In this document: one piece after another, positions 1 through 10,297 of the stretch
Numbering within the stretch: position 1 is the stretch's first letter
How the letters are laid out: the number at the start of each line of letters is the position of its first letter
DNA from: Smittium mucronatum
Taxonomy: Eukaryota > Kickxellomycota > Harpellomycetes > Harpellales > Legeriomycetaceae
Direction: 5' to 3'
NCBI GenBank assembly: GCA_001953115.1
Contig: LSSL01000561.1
Location: forward strand, 5,473-25,796
Length of the DNA stretch: 20,324 nucleotides
Translations under genes and position numbers: made by a program
The notes under the pieces: model-generated
Told to the model about the DNA's origin: nothing
Seen by the model: only the letters and a program-made list of their open reading frames with translations
Database searches by the model: none

Positions 1-63
1 ACTAAAAAAATATGAAAAAAAGAAAAAGACGTATAGAAAAGACTATTATCCTAACTACAATAG

Positions 64-493
64 TCTCCTCTGCCGGACTACCGGCTGCGTACCTACGGGA
101 AAAGGGTTCAATCTACCACCCGAAAGACCCCCCCCCCATCCTAACATTTCTTCAAGTAGGCTGGATGACTGAGGTTACGTGCAGTCATGAATTAAGCCCT
201 TTGTCAATGAACAACAGTTCATTGAGGTTACTGAGCTCCTATTCCGAGCCCACTTCTATCAGGATTAATAAAATTAGGCCCCTATCTAAACGTGGGATTG
301 ATCGACATGGCTTTCCTACAAATAGCTGTAAGACGCTGAGATCCGCCTGACTGTCGAACGCTGGACCTGTGCACTAGACTATGTCTCAGCTGTGCTAAAC
401 GATCTGCTCCTCCTGTTTCGAGATGGTCCTCCTCTGGAATCGCTGTCCTCCGAATCGCTGTGCGCTGTCTCCATTACCCCCAACCAAGAATAG
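64..493 (+). CDS. 3' end of a spliced gene of unknown function (partial)
   Basis: I do not recognise this protein. The last two exons are 157-327 and 390-493, joined by a 62-nt intron (328-389) that opens with GTAAGA and ends with CTCAG. The frame is phase 1 on both sides, and the joined frame runs to a TAG at 491-493. A further upstream 25-nt exon at 64-88 fits the phase: its acceptor follows CTAAC plus ACAATAG, and a 68-nt intron at 89-156 contains C10 and ends CTAACATTTCTTCAAG. Reading straight through 64-327 without that intron is also possible. The visible C-terminus (about 91 residues) is rich in Ser and Leu, with a basic patch (residues RINKIRPLSKRG) and an acidic, Ser-rich end. No domain, signal or membrane segment is evident. 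The 5' part lies beyond the window. The region is much richer in G+C than what follows, which supports coding. The exon pair is fairly secure; the 64-88 exon is less so. Confidence 0.5.
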
Positions 494-539
494 TACAATA
501 CTTTGTGAAATTTTAGTTTATTGTACTTTTATAAGTACA
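492..539 (+). repeat. overlapping inverted repeats at the 3' end of the left gene
   Basis: AGTACAAT at 492-499, which overlaps the TAG stop codon, is perfectly complementary to ATTGTACT at 520-527. The second arm also overlaps TGTACTT (522-528), which pairs with AAGTACA (533-539) around a TTAT loop. Two mutually exclusive hairpins can therefore form in the 3' untranslated region. A role in 3' end formation or mRNA stability is inference only. Confidence 0.5.
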
Positions 540-2124
540 CTATAAGCCCCTAAACCACGGCAAGGTATTTCACTCTTAGGGGATATCAGAGTAGTGACCC
601 TCAAAATCTTATTTCCATAAAGACTTGTTCTCCTTGGCAAATTAAAGTCAACAGATTATACCAAAATGAGAATTAAAATAGGATGTTAAGTATACTTCTA
701 GACTAAAACTGTCTTCCAACGAATCATCTTTGGTAATAAAAATACTAAAAAAACGAGGATTGAAATATCGAGAAACTGATTAAAAACTGAATACGAATAG
801 ATCTGATCAGGTGATCCCATTTTAATCATTTTTATTGGTTAAATGTTTCGCACCAATTTAACCTCTTCTTCCCAAAGTGGCCCTGCATCTTTTCTAGGGC
901 CAGTAAACCACCACCTTTTTACAGCTCAAGCAAATGTGAAATTGGTTCGATAATCACGATTCATAACAAATCATCAAATAGACAATAGCCACAGAATAGG
1001 AGGATTGAGGAAGCTAATTAGGCCAACTTTGATTCTGGTAGGTACACTGACAATTGTTTAGCCCTTTCTGAGCCCAAACTCTTGCCTCACCCCAATTTGC
1101 AAAATTAGCGATTTCAATTTGTCTAATTTCTTTATTTAGCCTATAGTGCACTAGAATTAAATCTTATGATTGCATTGAACAAAGAACGAAATCCATTTTT
1201 GTGCTAAATTCTTGAAAAGGCCAAGTCAGCTACTTTATTTCCCTATCATTTATTTGCGATTGAAATAATGGGGATTCTGAGTATGTATTCGGGAGGCTCA
1301 GTTCAGTTTATTGGTAAAAATGGATAAAAAAACAATATTCGAATTACCCCCATTCACCCTGAAAAATAATTCAAACCACTCATTTCCCAAATGATAATTA
1401 TATCTCTTTTCTCGCATATATCAATAGTCGAGTTATCAACCGAGCACATTAAAAAAACTCTCTAAAGAAAAAATAAAAGGCTGATGTTTCGAATCTTACA
1501 AACCGTTTTAGATTTAGATAAAGTAGACTTTATCATTGTATCACAGGCCTTTTTCTGACTTGATATCAAAAAGGGAACTTTTGCTCAATTTTCCAAACTA
1601 TAACTATCCAGGTATTTTAATCTGATTTCTTATAGCCTATAATGGTAGTTTGTAAAGTCTTAAGCTTTACGTGGTAACATTAAATTTTCAAGTTATACTA
1701 AAAGTGAATTTAATCTACTAGTTCGAATCTTTATTTCGCCTCTAATCTTTCTTTTTCAATCATATTGACTAATAGTTTATATTGATCTTACTGGGAATTG
1801 TCGCAATCTTCTCTTGCTTATCTGGAACTAAGCTGCATCTTTTGGTAAATTTAAAACAGAACAATTCAAAATTCATCACTTGAGAGTTTTCGAGTTTGCA
1901 TTTCAATTGATTTAAAAAATTATTTGGAGTGAAGAAAATAACTACTGTGCGAAAATGGTACGATTTTATAATCGAAACATATATGCGGTTTCTCACGCTG
2001 CTGATTCAATAGTCTTCCGAAATAAGGTATTAAAGTATAACTCTCTAAATTTCTAACAGATTAATATTTTATTTATGCCCTTATGTATATATAACAAAAT
2101 TACTATATAATTTATGAAAATCTT
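494..2124. other. intergenic region, no gene supported
   Basis: This AT-rich spacer separates the left gene from the 3' end of the arsenite exporter. Base composition is moderate from about 800 to 1300, and the minus strand holds a 49-codon open stretch there (about 1170-1020). That length is what chance allows in such DNA, and no matching splice frame or recognisable protein emerges. I saw no tRNA, rRNA or repeat array. Confidence 0.4.
2068..2073 (-). terminator. poly(A) signal AATAAA for the arsenite exporter
   Basis: TTTATT on the + strand reads AATAAA on the minus strand, 52 nt beyond the stop codon of the exporter gene. It is the nearest canonical signal. AT-rich DNA produces this hexamer often by chance, so the support is its position. 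Confidence 0.4.
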
Positions 2125-3177
2125 TCAATCATCTTTACAACCACAAGCCTCTGTCTTGGGATCATACCATCTCGATTTGATTGCTAGCAGTGCATGTACA
2201 AAAGTAAGAAGTACCGGAACTTCTACCAATGGTCCTATAGTCGCTGCCATAGCTTCTCGGCTTGTTTCTCCATAAACACTAGCAGCCACTGCTATAGCAA
2301 GCTCAAAGTTATTGGAAGCTGCTGTGAAACTTTGAACGGTAGCCACTTTATAAGGCACGCAGTAGTGGTAGCACAAGTATAAAACAGCGAAAAACATTAT
2401 AATAAAGTATAGAAGCAGAGGGACAACTACTCGGAAAACGCTTTTTATGTTATCGACAATCTCATGGCCTTGGCTAGCAAACATTATCACGATAACAAAA
2501 AGAAGGGCTATCAGGGATGTTGGACCGATATTTGGGAGAAACTTCTTGTCGTAGAATTTAGGTGCTATTCTTCGCAAAATCAATCTAGTGATAACAGCTG
2601 CTGCTAGTGGTATTCCTAGGAAGACTAGAACACTTTGTACCACCGGCCACATATTTATACCCATTTTTGTTCCTTTTGAAAACACAACGACGTATACATA
2701 AGAAAGTGGGCCGTAGAGTGCGACTTGGAGCATCGAATTTATCGCCACAACAATGGCACAGAACTCCTCGTCCCCTCCTGCCAACCGGTTCCAAACCAAT
2801 ACCATAGCTATACATCTAGCTGTTCCGACTAGAACTAGTCCGCTGCGATATTCAACCAAGTCTGGGAGTGTTGCCCATCCCAAAGCCACCATCACGAGAG
2901 GTGCCACCAGCCAATTTACTATAAGCGAAAACCCAATATTCTTCCAAATTTCCACATTTCTAAGCGTTTCATGCAGTACCTCGAATCGAACCTTACACAG
3001 TATTGGATACATCATCCATATCAAGCCCACTGCCATTGGAATATTAACGTCTGCAAATTTCGTGGATCCCAGCTTTTCGTTCACACCCGGTACATAGTTT
3101 CCAATTAAAACCCCTGCCACCATGCAAACCGCTATCCATAGTGTCAAGTACTTATCTATAAATCCTATCTTCTCCAT
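2125..3177 (-). CDS. ACR3: arsenite efflux transporter, ACR3 family
   Basis: This is a plasma-membrane exporter of trivalent arsenic (As(III) thiolates or arsenite), which lowers cytosolic arsenic after arsenate reduction. The 350-residue protein has the family's ten hydrophobic segments, at about 12-30, 45-62, 81-101, 112-131, 140-166, 178-201, 219-235, 248-271, 283-303 and 313-334. The conserved TM4 cysteine is Cys122 in ARCIAMVLVWN, and the TM9 block ASNNFELAIA supplies the conserved Glu292; both positions are essential in studied Acr3 proteins. PLVEVP follows near 316-321. AGGD (133-136) and the TM9 block read more like yeast Acr3 than bacterial versions, but the long TM8-TM9 loop of budding yeast is absent. 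The C-terminus ends in a CGC motif that might bind metal (inference). The gene is complete and intronless. The ATG is favoured because the GFIDKYLTLWIA start matches the family N-terminus. No arsR or arsC neighbour is visible. Confidence 0.93.
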   Translation of the reverse strand: MEKIGFIDKYLTLWIAVCMVAGVLIGNYVPGVNEKLGSTKFADVNIPMAVGLIWMMYPILCKVRFEVLHETLRNVEIWKNIGFSLIVNWLVAPLVMVALGWATLPDLVEYRSGLVLVGTARCIAMVLVWNRLAGGDEEFCAIVVAINSMLQVALYGPLSYVYVVVFSKGTKMGINMWPVVQSVLVFLGIPLAAAVITRLILRRIAPKFYDKKFLPNIGPTSLIALLFVIVIMFASQGHEIVDNIKSVFRVVVPLLLYFIIMFFAVLYLCYHYCVPYKVATVQSFTAASNNFELAIAVAASVYGETSREAMAATIGPLVEVPVLLTFVHALLAIKSRWYDPKTEACGCKDD

Positions 3178-3755
3178 CTGTCCAAATTTTAATTATTATT
3201 GGCACTCAGCTAACAAACGAGCTCCGGTTTTCAAATTTTTGATTCTAATCTTACAAAAACTAGCTTGGTGAATTTGTTGGGAAACCAAACTCACTAATTT
3301 GAAGAAATGATTCTGATCTTTAATATAAAAAGATAAAATTGAATTAGTATAAATTTTATTGAATTTGATGAAAAACTGACTATTTATACATTTCTGATAT
3401 ATTTCGTTTTGCCAGCCAGCAGTCTTTACAACTATATTTTTATCATTTACAAATTTACCCACCTCTTGCAAAGTGAATATTTTTTAATAGAAAATTTATT
3501 GGTACAGCGATCGTCTATTTTTGTCATCGTGTGGTATATATTAAATATTGTTGGTTTCTTTTAATTACCGAGAAAATCCTTCTACCCATTATAATAATTT
3601 TTTTTCTTCGATTAGTAATGCAATACGTACAATCTATAAGAAAATTGTTCACCTTCGTCAGAATTTATTTATACTTATACCATATTGAGACAAAATTTAA
3701 ATCAGATCATTCAATATCGATTGTACTTTTTTTTGATTATATATTATCCACTTGA
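3178..3755. other. upstream region of the ACR3 gene
   Basis: This is AT-rich DNA upstream of the exporter. A 91-codon minus-strand frame (3471-3196) ends 18 nt before the ACR3 start codon and in the same frame, separated from it by two stops. Its product is Lys/Ile/Asn/Phe-rich and unrecognised, so I treat it as probable leader or chance sequence. A 74-codon plus-strand frame at 3531-3755 has the same character. I could not identify a convincing TATA box or arsenic-response site. Confidence 0.35.
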
Positions 3756-6450
3756 TACGTCCATATTTGTCTAGAAATATTAACGCTCCCAACCAAATGA
3801 TTCATCTATCTATCAATGGGATTAAATTTCTAAAACGTTCAATTTAGTTTAGATTCTATGATGTTTAGGAAATTCCATGAGTAATATTCATTATCTATAT
3901 GGCCAATTATCATACTGATTTAAAAAGCCATTTTGTAAAAAATTTGAAACAACTTTGTTTATATCATAATATTGAATAATTGGTTGTGTTAATTAGTTTC
4001 ATTAAAAAAAATTAGTAATGTTATCAATATGGTTGGTGTAAATTTTTTCGAAAGAAATTGGAAGGTTTTGAAAACTCTGGAAAAATATAATTTTTGCTTT
4101 TTTTATTATGCTAGTTTATTGTTATAGTTAAGAATTATTTCTGTGTGAATATTACGGATAATGAAATTTCAGGGCATTTAATTTTTAATTTTTAAAATGA
4201 AAAAATCTTTGCAAGTATTTTCAGAATTTTTTTAACAAGCTATTTTCATCTGATACTGTGTTGATCACTAAATTCACAAGTATAGAGTGGATTAAATATA
4301 ATCTCTACCCTTTTAAAACCATAGCTAAAAGTTTTTTTCTAATAGGGATCGGTTGGAGATTTTCATTATTTTTTTTTCTAGCCTAATTACTTATTTGGTT
4401 AAATCAGATACTAATTCCAGGAAGATGAAATTAGTGATTTGATGGATTATTTTGCAATTCAGATACATATTTATAATCTTTTTTCGTAAGAGGCGTCGTC
4501 GAATCAGATATTTGTTTTAGGTGAAACCTTTCCAGCCAAAATTCTTGAAAAAAAAATAGCAACTAAAGATCGTTTGGGTAAAATATATTGATTTGGAATG
4601 AATTTTTCCAACTTGGAAAAATTGTAACTGAAAAATAGGGGTATAATACAATTTGCGCAACCTCATTAGTCTAAAAAAGTGGAATTAATTCTAAAAACCC
4701 CCCAACCAGATTGGGTATAAAATTGGATTTATAGTATGTAAAATATATCCTTATAAGGTAAAATTGTGTGTATTTTTCCGTCTAAAAATTTATGATAATA
4801 TTTTAAATCTAAACGCGACTAGTCTGTTAAATTGGTCAATTTAAGGTCAAACTAAAAAATGTAAAACATATTACTAATCAATTTTATCTCAAATTTAAAA
4901 AAAAAAGGATGGTGTGAAATCAGATGATAAAGTCGTTTGATTCACGAAAACTCCATTAATTTCTGAAAATATTAAAGTGGGAGACCGTTTTTAAGACCTG
5001 GCTTATTTTTACTATCTTTGAATTTTATAAAATTAAAATTGAAATTCTCAAAGTCAATAAAAATTAAAAATAACATTAGCACAAATAAAACCTTCGCGTT
5101 TTTCTAATAAATAATCGGTAATCGTCATTATGATTTATAATTCCCCAATAAATTTATAAATTAACTTTGAAATATATTTCCGCATCAGATGACTGTTTTC
5201 TCTCAACTAGAATCTTTAATTTTTTCAATTATTAAACTTAAAAAATCGATATTTTAGAAAAACTTTCTTTTTTTAATTTTTCAGCTAATTTTTTTTTTTT
5301 GTTTTTTATAGTTAATTTTGAACAATATATTAAAAAATATATCCGGTGTACCGGGCAATTGCGAGTAAAACTTGCTTCCAGAAATACATCCCTCATCTCC
5401 CTACAAAACCTTCTCTAAATATAACTGAAATTCCGCTAGACTATTAATGAATTTACTCTGTATTTAATGTTGACGGTTTTTAATTTTAGTAATTATTTAG
5501 CAAATAAATATCAATAAATCTGAAAATATTTTATCGCTTGTAATTAATCATCCTCTAAAGTTATACTTTGCCTAATATGTACATCATTGCTATTTTTTTA
5601 TAATAAGAATTTAATTGGTATAGATTTACGATCTTCCCATTATAATACCAAAATTAATAATCTATAGATATAATCTAATAAAATTCATTGACAATTTTTT
5701 CAACCATGTTCCCTGAAAGAGTTAATTTAATTGTTATTTTTTTAATTTTTTATAAAACAGACTAGTAAGCGAGTAATATTTAATTATTTTTTGAAAATCT
5801 CTTATTGGATTTTTTTTTCTGTTAATTTAATAATAATAATTAAGCCATATATGTCACTATAAATTTTAAAAATTTTCTAGAAGAATAATCCGTTTTGTAA
5901 TATATTCAATTTTTTATTTTTTTCAATCAACTAGTTTTTTTATTTTTCAAAATCCTTGAAATTAAATCAGTCAACCTCTAGATACAAAAATTTAACATTA
6001 TAAAAAATTATAATATATGAAAATATTCTAGATATCAAATTAGGCTAAAAAATTTATGTGTATCTCAGTTATTTTGTTGAAAATCTCAAAATTTGAAGGA
6101 TCTTGAATCTAATTAAAGTTCCAGAAAATAAAAACTTATATTTAAATAGCCACAAACCAATGTATAATTTTACATAATTTTATAAGTACAAAGAACTTAT
6201 TATTCTTATGTAAAGTCGGCTAATTTTCCTTTTAAAATTTCATTGTAAGCGTAAAAAAATTAATCCTGTATTTACGAGTTTGTATATATATTTTTATCAA
6301 AATCAATAAATAACCAACTTTGGTATTATTATTTGACGAAAAATATTGAAAAAAATATAATATCACACGTTTTATATATATTAATCGATCTATTTCGCTA
6401 AAGTAAAATATCCTTAGATGTAATTTAAAGATGAAAATTCGAAAAAAAAA

Positions 6451-6466
6451 ATATATATATATATAT
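6451..6466. repeat. (AT)8 microsatellite
   Basis: Eight perfect AT units directly follow an A9 run inside the left AT-rich desert. No association with a gene is seen. Confidence 0.9.
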
Positions 6467-7124
6467 GTGCAACATGATTTATTTTTTTCTTATACAAAAA
6501 AATCAAGAGAGTTATTTTTTCTGGAAATATTCTCATAAAAATTAATGCTTTAATTTCTATAAAGATAATAAATTAAATCAAGGATTATCGAATATAAAAT
6601 GTAAAGTGAAATAAAATAAATATATATTTCTTATTATAGATTTATAATTAAAAAATTTAAAAATTATCAATAATTCCGAATATACAAATGAATTACTCAA
6701 AATATTATTTAATGGTAAATAAAAATAAAATTATTTTTTCAGATAATTTGATAAAAGATAAGAGACTACATTTTTATTTAAAATACTAAAGTATATTTAG
6801 CCACAGAGACGGAATATTCATTTTACGGCTATATTAAATCATTTACTATTAAATAAAACAGGCTTTTAATAAAATCGACAGCACAAATATCATGGAATAA
6901 TAAAGAAAACACCGGGCACATTTATCAATATTTTAAAAATTTTATAACATCACTCTTATATATTATTATAACTATGTGATAGAACTAAATAACAGTAATA
7001 TAAATAATAATTTCGAAGAATAATTTCAAATATTATTTTATGTTTAATTAACTCTTTATCGAGTTTTTATTTTATTTTTAATAGTCTTTTATAATATGAT
7101 ATTTTTAATAATTAAAAGCTTTTC

Positions 7125-7140
7125 ATATATATATATATAT
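7125..7140. repeat. (AT)8 microsatellite
   Basis: Eight perfect AT units lie within the left AT-rich desert, followed by GTATATTAAA. No gene is nearby. Confidence 0.9.
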
Positions 7141-8880
7141 GTATATTAAATTTTCTATTGATCCAAATATACTCATAAAATTAAAATTAAACAATAACGT
7201 ATTTATTTGTGTGAAAAAATGGTATGGTTTTATATTTCATGAAAATCCTCTTGATCTTCAAGACTATTAATAAACTAATATTCGAAAAACAACAATTGCC
7301 CAATTTACCAATTTAAAATATATTAATAGATTTTTTGTTTTGAAAAACTATAAAAGAATTGATTGAGTAATTTCTGTATATTTAACTTATTATAAAATAG
7401 AGAATAGTATATTTGTATTCAACATTTATTATTTATATTTGTTTTATTCGTTTTAATTATTTATATATCAAATTAAAATAATTTTAGTCGAAAATAATCA
7501 GCCAAAAAATTTTTATGATAGATAAAGTGCATTTTATTTTAGTTAAAAACTATTAAAATTTTGTTAAATCATTTTTTCCCTGAGTTTAAATATGTATTTA
7601 TAAACCCAAAAAATATCTTTTTTAATCTTTTTAGTGTAAAAAAGTAAAAAAATAAAAAAATAAAGCATAAGTTTTACTTAAAGGTATGAGATATTTGAGA
7701 TTAGAATAAAAAGTGATAAAAAAAGGGATATAAAAGATATTTAAATAATTTTTTAAAACGGAGAAAAATAATCAAGCAAAATAAAATTTTGTATTAACAC
7801 TAAAAAGGTTTAATCCTTGGTGATAATTAGAGCATAAGAACCCTTATTGAATCCATAAATTACATATAAAATATAATACAAATTTTAATAATTTATAATC
7901 AATGTTTAAAAAGATTATTTTTTATTTTACCTTGATTAAATCATGATTTTCTGAAATATACTTATCTTTATTTGTTTTTTCCTTATATGTGGTGATTAAA
8001 GATGATATTGAATTTTATTTTTGTATTATAGTGAAATTAAAACATGAAATATAATAATATAATTTAATTGGGATAATGGGGGAATTACAGACTACTTATT
8101 CTGGATTATACCTCATGCAGCTAATATTTTTTTAAAAAATGGGACCTGTGTTTAAAATTATTTTTTTTAGATTTTTTTCAAGTTTACAACAAATAAAGAC
8201 TATCTAAACTCCAGGAGTCACCATATCTCTGCATTTTGAAAGCTCGAGAATCTATAAATCATAATGTTTAGCTTTCATAAATTTGAAAAGTTTTATTTTT
8301 TTTTTTTCAAAAAATAAAAAAACACATTAAAGATAAATCATTCTATTCCAATTGAAAAACGATTATCAATAATGATTAAATATCATTTTATAACAAAGAA
8401 TTTTTTTTGTATTAATCAAGCGTTTCAAGTTCATTTCATTTTGAATATAAAAGCAAATATATTAGTTAAAAAAAATCAAGAATTATGATCTTTAGAATGT
8501 GGTGGAGGGATTTTTATAAAGCATATTGTGATTATGAGGGGGGAAAAGTTATAAAAAAAAATACTGATTTTAAAATTATAACATTCTAATTGGTAAATTT
8601 AATTCGAAATAATTTGATTTTTGTAGCTTTTTATTTTTCTGATTTCATAAATGAATTTTGAAAGATTTTTTTTATACTTTGTAGTTTTATTGATATTATT
8701 CTCTTGATGAAAAGAAGAATGTTTTTATTTTTTCTTTTAATTTCTTTAATTGGGTTTCAATGCTGTATAAGTGAATTATATTCGTTAGTATTTATAAAAG
8801 AATTGTTTTTGATAAATAATCGATTTTTTTATTACCAAAATTTTTTTTATAGTAACTGAATATGTGTTTTTAAAAATAAA

Positions 8881-9590
8881 TGTCTAAATTTCAAACTTGC
8901 ATTAGATTCATATCTGTAGGCATTTAAGAGAAAATCATCTGGTGAAGCTGGTAAAAAAACTACAAAAATATTATTTTTGATGCTTAGTGGAACATAAACA
9001 GGAAAAGATATGCGCAAGTTTTTTTTCTAATGATATTTATGTTTTTTTTTGGATATATAATTTCCTTTAGAGTTATACATTTACATTTTTATTGTTATTT
9101 CAATATAACTCAAAAGATGGAGAAACTGCAAATGATTTGAACATTCTTTTTACGGTTGTAATAGATCTACACGAAATATAATTGTTCGATTAACACCAAA
9201 ACTGGGTACCCTATAAACAAAAAAAATAATAATCAGCTTTTAGGATAAGGAATCCTTTTACTAAAATTTTAGAAATTTGGTTGTAATTTTTTTTTTTTAG
9301 CATTTTTCCATACAGGGATGAGGGTAAGTGTTTCCATAGCTGTAATATTGAGATAACCGACAATCAGATTGATCCTGTTTATAACATATTCGCCAAAAGC
9401 AGCTCAGAGGAAGTGAATTGCTAAAAAGGATAGTATCTATAATATCCATGTAAAAATGGAACCAAACATAATTTATTTTCCAAAAAAGTGATGATTAAGG
9501 TGCTTATTGATTCAGGCTTTTTATCAGGGACATGTAAAAAACCCCCAAAAACAATAACAACCCTGGATTTTTAAATGATTATTTCGCTAG
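8881..9590 (+). other. exon-like fragments upstream of the tentative membrane-protein gene
   Basis: The sequence becomes more complex and less AT-rich here than in the desert to its left. Several good splice motifs occur: acceptor ATCTGTAG at 8919, donor GGTAAAA at 8950, acceptor CCATACAG ending at 9315, and donor AGG|GTAAGT at 9324. Short open frames sit between them, such as a 40-codon + frame at 9302-9421. A phase-consistent 18-nt microexon (9515-9532, after TTCAG) could feed the exon starting at 9591. I could not assemble a single frame with clean ends. This may be the 5' part of the next gene, a pseudogene, or chance. Confidence 0.25.
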
Positions 9591-10297
9591 AATGACTTTT
9601 CTATTTCCTCCTAACGAATCCGTAAATATCAAAATTTAGGTCTCCGTACCAAATATACCGAAAATAAATATATAATAATGAGTTTTTTCTTTATTTTTTT
9701 TTTACTAATAGTAGATTTTTGAGTTATTGGCGCTTATTAACGACTTTTTTTAGGTAGACACAGAATAATGGGGATCGGATCAAATGGGCAATCGCTATAC
9801 TATTAATTCGAAAAGGGGGTTGTAAAAGATGGGAAAAAAAATCTTGATTTAACAAATACTAAACTACATCAGAATATTTTTTCTTATAAAAACCAGAAAT
9901 TTGGAAGCACCCCCCCCTCCCCCAGTACTCGTAAATTTTAGATATGGCCGGTTTATTTTTCAGCAAAAAAAACTTAGTATTTACAGAACGCTGTATCTTG
10001 GTATATCCATACTTTACATTATTCATACCTTCAAAGAAACTGTCATAACAGTAAGTACTATTAATTCAAACTGTAAACAAAATTTATAATGCTGTATAGT
10101 TAATTCAAGGAATTTATTGTTTTTATCAAGAATCTAATACGTTTGGAAACACCATTCCAGGGTACGATAAGTACTATGTATTATTATTCAAATTTAGTGT
10201 GTTTATTGGAGTATTCATCCTACCCTTTAATCGCTATTACTTTTTCTTTTCACATAACTATTTTGTAATGGGATGGACGATATGGCATATTAGGTAG
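9591..10297 (+). CDS. tentative four-exon gene for a multi-pass membrane protein (ends uncertain)
   Basis: The proposed exons are 9591-9621, 9758-9821, 9926-10050 and 10100-10297. The introns are GTAAAT..GTAG, GTAAAA..CCCAG (its acceptor tract is C8TC5), and GTAAGT..TATAG (49 nt). Starting from the ATG at 9592, all phases close and give 138 residues ending at TAG 10295-10297. The product has hydrophobic, membrane-like stretches at about 50-66, 98-116 and 119-137, with basic segments between them. The N-terminal part (DRIKW near 15-19, then a basic FRYGRF block and LSIYRTL) faintly recalls the TM3-TM4 region of the TPRA1/GPR175 seven-helix family, but identity is low and I do not assign it. 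If that is right, the protein is incomplete: exons may be missing upstream, and a donor AG|GTAGGT at 10293 could skip the stop. The rise in G+C against the desert supports a gene. Confidence 0.35.
9910..9923 (+). repeat. C8-T-C5 tract at a predicted splice acceptor
   Basis: An almost pure cytosine run directly precedes AG at 9924-9925, the acceptor chosen for the third exon of the tentative membrane-protein gene. It would serve as a cytosine polypyrimidine tract. Such runs are very unlikely by chance in DNA this AT-rich. Confidence 0.6.

Larger units (their letters stand above)
3756..8880. other. very AT-rich gene desert (left)
   Basis: About 5 kb is dominated by A/T homopolymers, AT dinucleotide runs and Lys/Asn/Ile/Phe codon noise, with stops in all frames at short intervals. 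There is no ORF of convincing length, no recognisable transposon protein, and no terminal repeats I could match by eye. Composition differs sharply from the exons elsewhere in the window. It may be ordinary intergenic DNA, a decayed repeat, or centromere-like DNA; the sequence alone does not decide. Confidence 0.5.

Noticed and set aside
12..350. Continuous 112-codon plus-strand ORF as a stand-alone gene
   Set aside because: Its Lys-rich start falls in what looks like an intron (CTAAC plus TAG acceptor at 63), and it runs through a strong GTAAGA donor at 328. The spliced model explains the region better.
384..474. Minus-strand ATG frame at 474 with a Ser/Arg-rich start and a TATAAAA about 55 nt upstream
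   Set aside because: It stops after 31 codons with no good donor, and the TATA-like sequence is part of a hairpin. The plus-strand spliced frame on the opposite strand is longer and phase-consistent.
1019..1260. Protein-like minus-strand frame with a few in-frame stops, suggestive of a decayed retroelement
   Set aside because: The open runs (about 20-49 codons) are within chance for this composition, and no reverse transcriptase, integrase or other element motif is present.
1632..1740. tRNA-like pieces (TATAATGGTAGT and a TTCGAATC box)
   Set aside because: The putative T-arm stem does not pair and no acceptor stem could be formed.
1769..1996. 75-codon minus ORF
   Set aside because: Phe/Lys/Asn-rich composition with no motif and no ATG-dependent support; chance level.
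2125..3177. Recent bacterial origin of the intronless ACR3 gene
   Set aside because: The AGGD and ASNNFEL regions resemble yeast Acr3 more than bacterial ACR3, and single-exon ACR3 genes occur in fungi.
3531..3755. 74-codon plus ORF with hydrophobic product
   Set aside because: Typical AT-rich noise (Phe, Ile, Leu, Tyr, Lys); no conserved feature.
9479..9577. LIDSG motif resembling a retroviral-type aspartic protease
   Set aside because: It is a single five-residue match in a short frame, with no neighbouring reverse transcriptase, RNase H, integrase or long terminal repeats. In another frame the same bases fit an exon-like microsegment.
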